In this document: positions 1-7,299 of the stretch, piece by piece | Numbering within the stretch: the stretch's first letter is position 1 | Layout: each line of letters starts with the position of its first letter | NCBI GenBank assembly: GCA_023443225.1 | Contig: JAEZVF010000052.1 | Location: forward strand, 1 to 21,181 | Direction of reading: 5' to 3' | Length of the DNA: 21,181 nt | Origin: Bacillota bacterium | GTDB lineage: Bacteria > Bacillota > Clostridia > Lachnospirales > Lachnospiraceae | The notes under the pieces: generated by a model | What the model was told of the DNA's origin: nothing | Databases searched by the model: none | The model's input: only the letters and a program-made list of their open reading frames with translations | Program-made: the position numbers and the translations under genes

Positions 1-20
1 TTCGAATCTCGTTGGGGTCA
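1..20 (+). tRNA. 3' end of a tRNA gene cut by the window edge (identity unknown)
   Basis: The first bases read as a T-loop (TTCGAAT), a five-base 3' T-stem strand (CTCGT), a seven-base 3' acceptor strand (TGGGGTC) and a discriminator A. A complete tRNA-Cys follows 33 bases later, so a tandem tRNA cluster is likely. The anticodon lies outside the window, so no isotype is given; the matching 5' acceptor strand would be GACCCCA. Confidence 0.45.
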
Positions 21-53
21 CTGAATGTAAGTAGTTCAGTTTTATAATTTAAT

Positions 54-124
54 GGCGACATAGCCAAGTGGTAAGGCGTGGGTCTGCAACACCCTGATCA
101 CCAGTTCAAATCTGGTTGTCGCCT
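54..124 (+). tRNA. tRNA-Cys (anticodon GCA)
   Basis: A complete cloverleaf of 71 bases can be drawn. The acceptor strands GGCGACA (54-60) and TGTCGCC (117-123) pair perfectly and the discriminator is T124, as usual for tRNA-Cys. The D-arm contains AGCCAAGTGGTAAGGC, the anticodon loop carries GCA in CTGCAAC, and the T-arm contains GTTCAAATC. No CCA is encoded. A tyrosine recombinase gene ends 113 bases downstream, so this tRNA is a plausible attachment site for the element to its right. I found no second copy of its 3' end in the window. Confidence 0.95.
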
Positions 125-136
125 CTATAATTAAAG

Positions 137-180
137 CCTCAGAAACCTGATAAAATAAGGGTTTCTGGGGTTTTTGTTTT
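137..180 (+). terminator. Rho-independent terminator after tRNA-Cys, possibly bidirectional
   Basis: Strands CCTCAGAAACC (137-147) and GGTTTCTGGGG (160-170) form an 11-bp stem with one G-T pair, followed by a T-rich run. It would end the tRNA transcript. Read on the minus strand, the same hairpin followed by CTTTAATT could also stop transcription from the recombinase gene that converges on it. Confidence 0.85.
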
Positions 181-236
181 GTGTATTTGGTGTTTGCGCT
201 TGTTTGCGTGGGCATTTTTGGTGTTTTTGAGGGCTG

Positions 237-1313
237 TTAATCCAGGATTGCCCTCATTTTTGATGCTGTTTCTTCCTGGGAAGTAATGTTACGGAGATAG
301 TGATGGGTCATGTTGAGACTGGTGTGTCCCAGGAGTTTTTGGAGTTCAGTGTCTTCCATTCCGTTTTTGTACATGATGGAGGCGGTGGAGAAGCGGAGCT
401 TGTGGGAGGAGCGGTATTCAATGCCTAATTCTTCACAGCATTTCTTTAAGCGGCGGTTAAAAGTTACTGTTGCCAGAGGCTGGTCGTTACGGATGAAGAT
501 GTATTCGCTGTCTGGATTTAAAATCTTAATTTGTGCCAGGATTTCTTTGGCCTTCGGTGTTAATGGCATGTAACGCTTTCCTTCGCTTGCATGACCTTTG
601 ATATCTTCAATGATTTCATTTTTATCATCTACGAAGCGTTGGATATGTAGGGAATCTCCTGAAATGTCATCCCATTTTAACCCTTTCAATTCGCCAATGC
701 GCAGGATTAGATAGAAGTCTAACTTTATAGCCAGTGAGTAAAAATCGTCTCCTAAGTGATTTATGATTTGCAGACGTTCTCCTTCGGTGTATGGGGTGAT
801 CCTGGTATTTTCTGCCTTATAGCTGAACTGTTTATAGTTGATGTCCCGGAGGCAGTTTCGTTCTATGATATTATTTTCTACTGCAAGATATAGGATTCCA
901 TTCATAATGCTTTTTAGGTCATTAAAGCGTTTTCTTGTGATCTGACGGCCTTTTGTAATGTTCCTGAAATAGATAATCAGATCCTTCGCTGTCAGCTCCT
1001 TTAAGGGAATCAGAGTGATATCCTCATTCTTCAATAAAGAGTTCCACATAAAGCGGTTTTCTTTAATTGTCTTTCTGCTTACGCTTGTCTCCTTTTCTCT
1101 CCATTCCATCCAGGTTTCAAAATATGTTTCCATTGTAGCAGCGGTAGCGCCGAAGAACTGATCATACAGTTTGTCGATTAAACCCTCATAAGTACTGCTG
1201 CTTATGGGTTTTCTTCGGATAATAAAATACTTTCGTGCGTCATCCGTTCTGGTTTTAATCTTTGATAAATCACAAACTCTTTTTAACTGCTTTTCCTTTG
1301 ATTTTGTATTCAT
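237..1313 (-). CDS. Tyrosine recombinase (phage-type integrase), short paralogue
   Basis: This 358-residue protein should cut and rejoin DNA at att sites through a tyrosine intermediate. The catalytic set is visible: Arg205 in LRIGEL, HKLR (His304/Arg307), His330 in LLGHTS and Tyr339 in HHYLR, with the beta-hairpin lysine in the KGHASEGKR region. An N-terminal SAM-like core-binding domain comes first (METYFETWMEW onwards). It is closely related to the recombinase at 3487-4731 but lacks about 56 N-terminal residues present there. The start is uncertain: the frame is open to 1439, but the extra residues do not match the paralogue, and no good ribosome site precedes the ATG at 1313. It may be a 5'-truncated copy. 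It lies head-on to tRNA-Cys, the usual geometry for an integrase beside its attachment site. Confidence 0.85.
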   Translation of the reverse strand: MNTKSKEKQLKRVCDLSKIKTRTDDARKYFIIRRKPISSSTYEGLIDKLYDQFFGATAATMETYFETWMEWREKETSVSRKTIKENRFMWNSLLKNEDITLIPLKELTAKDLIIYFRNITKGRQITRKRFNDLKSIMNGILYLAVENNIIERNCLRDINYKQFSYKAENTRITPYTEGERLQIINHLGDDFYSLAIKLDFYLILRIGELKGLKWDDISGDSLHIQRFVDDKNEIIEDIKGHASEGKRYMPLTPKAKEILAQIKILNPDSEYIFIRNDQPLATVTFNRRLKKCCEELGIEYRSSHKLRFSTASIMYKNGMEDTELQKLLGHTSLNMTHHYLRNITSQEETASKMRAILD

Positions 1314-1407
1314 GATGATTATGTGTGCCGGTGGGATAATAATAGCATTGAATTTTAAAATATGCAATCTTCCATTTATTTTGTAGTGCAATTTATTATC
1401 TATTAGA

Positions 1408-1452
1408 ATTAAAGGAGGAAGCGTGAATAATAAGTGCATTATAATGGTATAG
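1408..1452 (+). other. Strong ribosome site followed by an eight-residue mini-ORF
   Basis: AAAGGAGG is followed at normal spacing by a GTG start and a frame of only nine sense codons that closes at TAG (1450-1452). It sits just upstream of a gene remnant read on the same strand. It may be the leftover start of that decayed gene. Nothing shows that the peptide has a function. Confidence 0.25.
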
Positions 1453-1465
1453 TCAGCAGACGTGA

Positions 1466-1600
1466 AATATAAATGTTAAATCAGAAAAAGAAGGTGTCGG
1501 TCAAGGTGTCGGTCAAAATGTCGGTCAAGAGGCAGCTGTTTTGCAGAAATTGATTATGAAACTGATAGATAAGAATAATGAAGTTAAAAAACAACGTTGA
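1466..1600 (+). pseudogene. C-terminal remnant with three GVGQ-type repeats
   Basis: The frame opens after a TGA at 1463 without any start codon and ends at TGA 1598-1600, giving about 44 residues. It contains three tandem 12-base units (GGTGTCGGTCAA at 1493, the same at 1505, AATGTCGGTCAA at 1517) encoding GVGQ-GVGQ-NVGQ, then a charged helical tail ending in KNNEVKKQR. Glycine-rich repeats followed by a helical tail are common at the C-termini of AlbA_4/RecG-like or Fic-like proteins in clostridia, but the fragment is too short to assign. I read it as the decayed end of a gene replaced by the surrounding recombinase/ATPase genes. Confidence 0.45.
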
Positions 1601-1721
1601 TTTCAAAGAGAATTCTTTGTGGAATCATTGAAAAGAATTTCTGGCGAAAAGAACTCAGTTCATGGCGTAGAATTATGGGAAGCAGATTACTTCCTATTTC
1701 ACACCGATGTTCTAATGCAGA

Positions 1722-1772
1722 TTTTTATGTCAAGAAAAATTGGTTAATAATACTTTTTTCTTGACATAAAAA
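1722..1772. terminator. Perfect 18-bp inverted repeat, probable bidirectional terminator
   Basis: TTTTTATGTCAAGAAAAA (1722-1739) is matched exactly by its reverse complement at 1755-1772, with a 15-base loop. Each arm ends in an A/T run, so it would act as an intrinsic terminator on either strand. It lies 46 bases past the stop codon of the leftward ATPase gene. Each arm also carries a TTGACA box in one orientation, so a promoter or operator role is an alternative. Confidence 0.6.
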
Positions 1773-1817
1773 AATTTTAACATATAGGGTGTTGTTTTAT
1801 ATTTTTAAATTAAAACC

Positions 1818-3023
1818 TTATCGAAGCAGCCAATCCAAAACATTAATTTGCTTGATTCCATTATGAGAAGTAAGCGGGGTAAAATCCATAGTTAAAAGAT
1901 ATTTTGGATTGTGATCCCTTATAGCATCTAATGGGGATAGCTCACGCTCCAGTGTGGAGCCGTCGGCATCGATTACGGTGTAAGCTACCTGATAATATTC
2001 TTCTCCTTGACTTCCAATCGCAATAAAGTCGACTTCTGCCTGATTAATCTTACCTACATGAACCTCGAAGCCTCGCCGCAGTAATTCCAAATAAACAATA
2101 TTCTCAAGAATATGTCCGACATCTGCTCGTTTGGTACCTAAGAGATAATATCTTAAGCCAATGTCTGATAAATAGTATTTAGCCCCTGTAGCAAGATGCT
2201 GTTTCCCTTTTACATCATATCGGTTTGCTTTGTACAAAATGAAGCTGTCAACTAATGCAGCCAGATATGTTTCAATAGTGTGGACTGATATTTTACGGCC
2301 TGCAGAAGTCATGGTATTGCTTATTTTTGTGTGAGAGCATAAGTTTCCAATATTATCGAACATATAGCGGATCACGTTATCCAGCATACTTACATCCGAA
2401 ATACGGCGACGGGCAACAATGTCTTTCAATACAACGGAGGTGTAAACACCTTCCAGATAAGAACGGATTTCCTGTCTGCTGTTTAGATTCAGAATATAGG
2501 GAAAAGAACCGTTTTGGATATAGTTTTGGTATTTTATAATCAAGTCTGTTTTATCGTCAAAAGCTGACAAGTATTCTTTAAAGGAAAGTGGGAGTATTTT
2601 TATTTCTACATACCGACCTGAAAGTAAGGTGGCCAGTTCGCCTGAAAGCAGAAAGGCATTTGATCCAGTGATATACACATCGCAATTTTTTATAATAAAT
2701 AAACCATCCACTGCTTTTTGGAACTCAGGAACATTTTGTACCTCGTCGATGAAGATATAATTCATATGGTCCGGTGCCAACTGCTGTTTGATGAACTGGT
2801 ATAGCTGCATGTAGTCTTTTATGTCATGGTAATCGGGGTCCTCTAAGTTCAAGCGTATAATCTGGTTTTCTGACACGCCATTTTGCATTAAATAGCTGCA
2901 GTATAAATCAAACAGGGTCGATTTTCCACAGCGTCGAATACCAGTCACTACTTTAATCAACTGTTTTTCGCGAAAGTTGATTAGCTGGTTTATATATTCG
3001 GGGCGTTCTATGGTTTCTTGCAT
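1818..3023 (-). CDS. AAA ATPase with C-terminal DUF4143 domain
   Basis: This 401-residue protein belongs to the AAA_14/DUF4143 family of bacterial and archaeal ATPases, often found singly in variable DNA and usually of unknown role. It shows a Walker A motif GIRRCGKST (28-36), a Walker B motif FIDEVQ (91-96), and the family signature GSNAFLLSGELATLLSGRY with the following LPLSFKEYL. The C-terminal part has the nuclease-like fold signature EVDFIA followed by a YYQVAY strand. The ATG at 3023 is chosen because GGAGG lies 8 bases before it; the frame is open to 3338, but that extension is low-complexity and unlike the family. A promoter TTGTTA-17-TATACA lies just upstream. The gene stands alone between two paralogous recombinases. 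Confidence 0.88.
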   Translation of the reverse strand: MQETIERPEYINQLINFREKQLIKVVTGIRRCGKSTLFDLYCSYLMQNGVSENQIIRLNLEDPDYHDIKDYMQLYQFIKQQLAPDHMNYIFIDEVQNVPEFQKAVDGLFIIKNCDVYITGSNAFLLSGELATLLSGRYVEIKILPLSFKEYLSAFDDKTDLIIKYQNYIQNGSFPYILNLNSRQEIRSYLEGVYTSVVLKDIVARRRISDVSMLDNVIRYMFDNIGNLCSHTKISNTMTSAGRKISVHTIETYLAALVDSFILYKANRYDVKGKQHLATGAKYYLSDIGLRYYLLGTKRADVGHILENIVYLELLRRGFEVHVGKINQAEVDFIAIGSQGEEYYQVAYTVIDADGSTLERELSPLDAIRDHNPKYLLTMDFTPLTSHNGIKQINVLDWLLR

Positions 3024-3048
3024 GCTCAATACCTCCAATCTATCAAAT

Positions 3049-3077
3049 TGTATATCATAAATTGCAGAAAATAACAA
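3049..3077 (-). promoter_or_regulatory. Promoter of the AAA ATPase gene
   Basis: On the minus strand, TTGTTA (3072-3077) and TATACA (3049-3054) are separated by exactly 17 bases, about 26 bases before the ATG. A 22-bp near-palindrome lies immediately upstream of the -35 box and could be its control site. Confidence 0.55.
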
Positions 3078-3078
3078 G

Positions 3079-3100
3079 TTTGTGAAATGCATTGCACAAA
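3079..3100. promoter_or_regulatory. 22-bp near-palindrome upstream of the ATPase promoter
   Basis: TTTGTGAAATGC and ATTGCACAAA form a near-perfect dyad around ATGCAT, with two mismatched pairs. It abuts the -35 box, and its centre is about 47 bases from the predicted transcription start, a position usual for an activator. The TGTG...CACA arms resemble Crp/Fnr-family sites, but this is resemblance only. Confidence 0.4.
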
Positions 3101-3486
3101 AAATAAAAAAATATATAAAATGTGTAGTGATATTTTGTACAGGTTTTAAATATGTACTCGTAGTATTGATTTTGCTGTATTTTTTATATTTACGTAGATT
3201 CACATATCTGGGTATTGGAGAAAATATATCATAAGAGACTTTGGGCATATAAGAAGATTGGTTATGAAATTTGTCTGACTCTGACGGGTAAAAAGCAGAA
3301 TACAAATGCGATATATGACAATGAATCCTATGGGGCAATCTATGAAAGATATATTTTTATTGGTGAAATAGCGAAGCCGTGTTGCATAAGCAACGAAAGG
3401 AGAACAATATCTTCAATATCCTTATCTGGATTAAGTTCAAGTATTAATGTTTTAATAAATCCAAGGTTATAAAAAAATAAGGGCAA
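3101..3486. other. Intergenic stretch without a convincing gene
   Basis: This AT-rich stretch separates the ATPase gene from the second recombinase. A frame of 85 codons on the plus strand (3215-3472) has no ribosome site and no recognisable family pattern, so I do not call it. The right end holds the terminator of the second recombinase. Confidence 0.4.
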
Positions 3487-3504
3487 TCATCCAAGGATTG
3501 CCCT
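3479..3504 (-). terminator. Terminator overlapping the stop codon of the second recombinase
   Basis: On the minus strand, GGGCAATC and GATTGCCC form an 8-bp stem around CTTGGAT, followed by TTATTTTTTT. The first arm lies inside the last codons of the recombinase, so the hairpin spans the stop codon. Confidence 0.75.
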
Positions 3505-4731
3505 CATTTTTGAAGCAGTTTCTTCTTGTGAAGTGATGCTTCGAAGATAGTGATGGGTCATGTTAAGGCTGGTATGACCCAGGAGCTTTTGCAGTTCAGT
3601 ATCTTCTACTCCATTCTTGTACATGATAGATGCAGTAGAGAAGCGAAGCTTGTGAGAGGAACGGTACTCGATACCTAATTCTTCGCAGCAATTCTTCAGA
3701 CGTCGGTTAAAGGTTACTGTTGCCAGGGGCTGGCTGTTGCGGATGAAGATATATTCACTGCCTGGGTTCTGGAGACGAATCTGTTCCAGGATTTTTAGTG
3801 CATTAGGAGTGAGGGGCATTTGGCGTTTTCCCTGGCTTGCATGTCCCTTTATGTCTTCAATAACATTATTCTGATCATCGATAAAACGATGTATGTAGAT
3901 GACATCGCCCTTGACATCTTCCCATTTTAACCCTTTTAATTCCCCAATGCGGAGAACTAAATGAAAATCCAGCTTGATAGCCAGATCGTAAAAATCGTTT
4001 CCAAGATGATTAATTATCCGTAGTCGTTCATTCTCTGTGTAAGGCTTTATGCTATTACCTTCTGTTTTAAAAGCAAATTGCCTAAAATTAATATCTCTTA
4101 AGTAATTATGGTCAATGACTTCATTTTCTACAGCTAGGTAAAGTAGACCATTCATAATGCTTTTTAAATCATTAAAGCGTTTACGGGTAAGCTGGCGGTC
4201 TTTGGTGATGCTGCGGAAGTATTGGATGTAATTCTTTACCGTCAGATCGCTTAAGGGAGTCTTAGTTATCTCCTGATCTTTAAGTAAGGCATTCCATAAG
4301 AATCTGTTCTCCCTTATGGTTTTTGCTGTGACACTGTCTTCAGTAGCTCGCCATTGCATCCAGGTTTCGAAGTATTCTTCCATGGTAGGTGTATTAGTGG
4401 CGAAAAAGTGCTCGTAAAGTTTTTCTATGAGGCCTATGTAGTTGGTACTGCTTATGGGCTTTCGCTTTATAATCAGGTAGATTCTGCTATCATCAGGTCG
4501 GAGCTTTATTTTTCTGAGGTCGCAGACTTCTTTTACTTGACATTCTTTATGATTGAATTCCATAATAGCCTGGCAAGCTTTTGTAGTTAGTTTTCCATCC
4601 GGATACAGAATTTGCTTCTGCAGTTCTGTGACAGCATCATTTAAATCTGTAAGAAGTGCTGACGGATCGCTAGTCAGTATTCTTACAATTGTTTCGTTCT
4701 GGTTTTTATAAAAACTCGTGGAACGGCACAT
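3487..4731 (-). CDS. Tyrosine recombinase (phage-type integrase), full-length paralogue
   Basis: At 414 residues this is the intact form of the recombinase pair. The catalytic residues are Arg261 (LRIGEL), His360/Arg363 (HKLR), His386 (LLGHTS) and Tyr395 (HHYLR), with the lysine in KGHASQGKR. The core-binding domain starts near METYFE-like residues 117-123. The N-terminal 70 residues (TELQKQILYPDGKLTT) are absent from the copy at 237-1313. The start at 4731 is supported by GGAGG 9 bases upstream. The reading frames of the two copies are roughly 80% identical at the DNA level over their last hundred bases by eye. A small overlapping frame begins at the ATG at 4738 and closes after ten residues. 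Two direct copies flank the ATPase gene, so recombination between them could delete it. Confidence 0.92.
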   Translation of the reverse strand: MCRSTSFYKNQNETIVRILTSDPSALLTDLNDAVTELQKQILYPDGKLTTKACQAIMEFNHKECQVKEVCDLRKIKLRPDDSRIYLIIKRKPISSTNYIGLIEKLYEHFFATNTPTMEEYFETWMQWRATEDSVTAKTIRENRFLWNALLKDQEITKTPLSDLTVKNYIQYFRSITKDRQLTRKRFNDLKSIMNGLLYLAVENEVIDHNYLRDINFRQFAFKTEGNSIKPYTENERLRIINHLGNDFYDLAIKLDFHLVLRIGELKGLKWEDVKGDVIYIHRFIDDQNNVIEDIKGHASQGKRQMPLTPNALKILEQIRLQNPGSEYIFIRNSQPLATVTFNRRLKNCCEELGIEYRSSHKLRFSTASIMYKNGVEDTELQKLLGHTSLNMTHHYLRSITSQEETASKMRAILG

Positions 4732-4946
4732 CCGCCATCACCTCCTTATTATAGTCGAGTTATTGTATCTGAGTATATAATATATCAGCCAAATATTTTA
4801 AATTTACAAGGTGTCATGGAATGTTTTATTTGCTCCTAGAAATAGTCAAATATGATAAACTTACTTAACGCTAAGTCTTAATTTGTAAAACTAGGTTCAG
4901 ATAATGAGTGTTCCACAACAATGCAATCTTGACCATATAAAAGAAG

Positions 4947-5243
4947 TTATTCTCTAATATACCAGTGGTCGGGTAAAACATATTGATTATCCTCAATCTG
5001 GAATATAAACTTATCCTGAAAAGATAGTTTATTGTCTAAAAAAATTTTTGCTTCATCTAAAGATGAAAATAACCATCTGGAATAGAATGGAGGGCAATTA
5101 TTAAAGAAATCAATAATTTCTTTTGTATCAGTAGTAATCTTGAACATAACAGGCAGCTCTTGGTTTTTATCAGATACTTTAATTATTACGCAATAAAAAC
5201 AAGGGTGCATAGTTCCATAGGTTGTACAGTTGTTTGTTAGCAT
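4947..5243 (-). CDS. Small protein of unknown function coupled to the helicase
   Basis: This 98-residue protein has no family that I recognise. It is rich in aromatic residues (FFNNCPPFYSRWLF, PDHWYIRE) and has no membrane segment or signal peptide. Its ATG lies 5 bases after the helicase stop codon. The ribosome site AAAGGA is made from the last helicase codons, so the two are probably translated together. A second possible start is Met33 (MFKITTD). The tight coupling suggests a partner or regulator of the helicase, but the sequence does not show which. Confidence 0.65.
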   Translation of the reverse strand: MLTNNCTTYGTMHPCFYCVIIKVSDKNQELPVMFKITTDTKEIIDFFNNCPPFYSRWLFSSLDEAKIFLDNKLSFQDKFIFQIEDNQYVLPDHWYIRE

Positions 5244-5248
5244 AATTA

Positions 5249-6976
5249 TTATCCTTTCACAATCCGGTAGATTTTTGGCGTGTTTGAGACTTTTTTAATC
5301 CGATAGGATAAATTTTTGTCATCAAAGTATTTGTTAAGAGCATTTATATGGAGTTTTCGATCTTTCCGCAGTTTTGCTTCTGGATACACGCAGTTGTGTT
5401 TGGCAAGAAGCGCATCTTTAAAAGATGAAAAAATTTCTTCTGTCAAGTCTTGATTAGCATAAGCGTCAAAAAAATCTATCATTTCCACATTTTTTATACA
5501 TGGAGGATTGCCTAACCAATGGCATTTGTCATATATTTCTTCCAGTTCCAACCAACCTAAATAATGCTTAGCGATAGCTTCTTCATATTCTTGATTTTCC
5601 ATTATACTTGATAACATTGCTTCAAGACTCTTAATTCTGGATTCCCAAAATGTAAAGGTATATCCGTTGTATTGTATTTTTAAAGTGTCATAGCTCGTTT
5701 CAAGGTAGAATGGAAATGAAAGAGATGAAATAACTTTTTGTTGTTTGCTTATGTATTCACTCTTATTTTGAGCCATTTCCCGATAGAGCATTTGGGCATT
5801 CTTTAACATCCTTTTTACATGTTCTAGTTCTGGTATATGTATGTATAGGGTGACCTTTTCTTGTGGTAGTTTACGTTTTCTCCCAATTGATTGAATAAAA
5901 TGGGTTTTATCCGTACTGTAAATAACAATGTTTGTTAAGTTACAGTCAATTAGGTTAATACCTACATCAAGAAATGAGGTTGCAATCAAAACTTTTTTGT
6001 CAAATTTTCTGTCATTTATGATTGCGGTTACCGTATTTTCCATAGTTGACTTTTTAAGTTCTGCGTCAATGTATTCACATATACTGTCTCCTAGAGCCTT
6101 TTGCAAAAGTTTACCTTGTTCTCTGGTATCAACGCATATCAAATATTTATAAGCGCTTGTATCGCTTTTAATTATGTTGACTATATCTTGATTATTTTTA
6201 AAAAAACAAGGTTCAATATAACTGTAGTTATTTGCAAAATAATACAAGCTGAATGTATTATTAGGAACAGGATAATAAAAATTATTATTCCATGGATTAT
6301 CAAAATACATTTTTTTATACTGGTGTTTTTTTTCTACATAAATTATTTCATCCAGGCATATATCAGGGGTGGCTGATAAGTAGAATCTCAGGCAATGGTG
6401 AAAGCAATGAACCAATGATTTCAATAGACTTTGAGTATATTCATTAAAAGCAGCATCTTGGACGAAAAAATGACACTCATCTAAAACAACTGCTCCGTAT
6501 TGCGTAAATGATTGGTGACAGTTTTTACGCATGTAGAAAAAGAATTCTTGATACGTGAAAATAGTTACCATACCAAAATCTTTTTGTTTGCGTAGTCCAG
6601 ATGGAGTTAAGTCTTTTAGTAAATCGGGATTTTCCACAAGAGCTGCTTCTCGTCTGTATTGATCTGCAAGAGCAGTACGGCTGGATAATATCAATAATTT
6701 TTGCTGTCTCGACTTTACCAATGATAAAACTTGGTTCATTACGAGTGTACTTTTTCCGCTTCCAGTTTGGGAAGCAATAAAAAGAGGTGTTTCATTTGTT
6801 AAGGTTCTAAGACGATTTGGCGTTATCAGCTGATTTATTAACTGGTTCTCAAATTGATAACCTTTTACATAGCCATCTTCTGATTTAAATACATATTCTC
6901 TTGAAGATTTTAACATCTTTTCAAGATATGTTTGATGGGGGACAGATACTAATTTACAATCCGGATTTTTTTCCAT
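5249..6976 (-). CDS. SF2 DEAD/DEAH-type helicase
   Basis: A 575-residue superfamily 2 helicase or translocase expected to use ATP to move on or unwind nucleic acid. Motifs in order: Walker A SQTGSGKST (69-77), motif Ia SSRTALADQYR (98-108), DECH box (166-169), SAT (201-203), motif V TSFLDVGINL (333-342) and motif VI QSIGRKRK (362-369). The C-terminal 200 residues match nothing I recognise. The ATG at 6976 follows GGAG at a 10-base spacing. A promoter TTGAAA-17-TATGAT is visible 60 bases upstream. It forms an operon with the 98-residue gene and is divergent from the 413-residue gene. It is as AT-rich as its neighbours, unlike the GTPase operon, which suggests separate acquisition. It could belong to a defence module or be an accessory replication helicase. 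Confidence 0.85.
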   Translation of the reverse strand: MEKNPDCKLVSVPHQTYLEKMLKSSREYVFKSEDGYVKGYQFENQLINQLITPNRLRTLTNETPLFIASQTGSGKSTLVMNQVLSLVKSRQQKLLILSSRTALADQYRREAALVENPDLLKDLTPSGLRKQKDFGMVTIFTYQEFFFYMRKNCHQSFTQYGAVVLDECHFFVQDAAFNEYTQSLLKSLVHCFHHCLRFYLSATPDICLDEIIYVEKKHQYKKMYFDNPWNNNFYYPVPNNTFSLYYFANNYSYIEPCFFKNNQDIVNIIKSDTSAYKYLICVDTREQGKLLQKALGDSICEYIDAELKKSTMENTVTAIINDRKFDKKVLIATSFLDVGINLIDCNLTNIVIYSTDKTHFIQSIGRKRKLPQEKVTLYIHIPELEHVKRMLKNAQMLYREMAQNKSEYISKQQKVISSLSFPFYLETSYDTLKIQYNGYTFTFWESRIKSLEAMLSSIMENQEYEEAIAKHYLGWLELEEIYDKCHWLGNPPCIKNVEMIDFFDAYANQDLTEEIFSSFKDALLAKHNCVYPEAKLRKDRKLHINALNKYFDDKNLSYRIKKVSNTPKIYRIVKG

Positions 6977-7299
6977 TGTAGGTAATCTCCTTTTTCTTAT
7001 GACAGGTATTTTGCAGATGTTCCTAAAATTAAAGTATCATACTTTAGGCATACATTAGTTTCAATAAAAAAGTAGTGTCTTTTTTTATGTCTATTGCTAT
7101 AATAGTTAAAAAGACAAAAAATTTGACAAGAGTATGCAAGTATGTGAAGCAAGTGTCTTAAAATGCTTCTTTTTGTTACTTGCTAATCGTATCACTTAAA
7201 TCGTTAGATTACGACGTTCATTAAAAGGATAAAAAATATTTATAAAAATTTCCTTTTTGATATACTAAATATAATAATCATGGTAGAGGGGGTATTATT
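6974..7299. promoter_or_regulatory. Divergent control region between helicase and the 413-residue gene
   Basis: Leftward, TTGAAA (7059-7064) and TATGAT (7036-7041), 17 bases apart, form a good helicase promoter. The perfect palindrome AAAGTA-TCA-TACTTT (7031-7045) sits exactly on its -10 box and may be an operator. In the middle, a nested hairpin (7136-7183) has outer arms GCAAGTA/TACTTGC and inner arms GAAGCA/TGCTTC followed by TTTTTGTT, a possible terminator of a short rightward transcript. Rightward, AAAAGGA (7223-7229) and TCCTTTT (7251-7257) form another inverted repeat. A TATAAT lies at 7270-7275 without a clear -35 box. Confidence 0.5.

Noticed and set aside
1493..1528. Three 12-base repeats as a CRISPR or iteron array
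   Set aside because: They are directly adjacent without spacers and keep a reading frame, fitting a protein repeat.
3024..3338. N-terminal extension of the ATPase
   Set aside because: The region has a 17-spaced promoter and the GGAGG of the shorter start inside it, and its translation is low-complexity.
3215..3472. 85-codon plus-strand frame between the ATPase and the second recombinase
   Set aside because: No ribosome site, no recognisable pattern, and it overlaps the region upstream of a leftward gene. It is most likely a chance frame.
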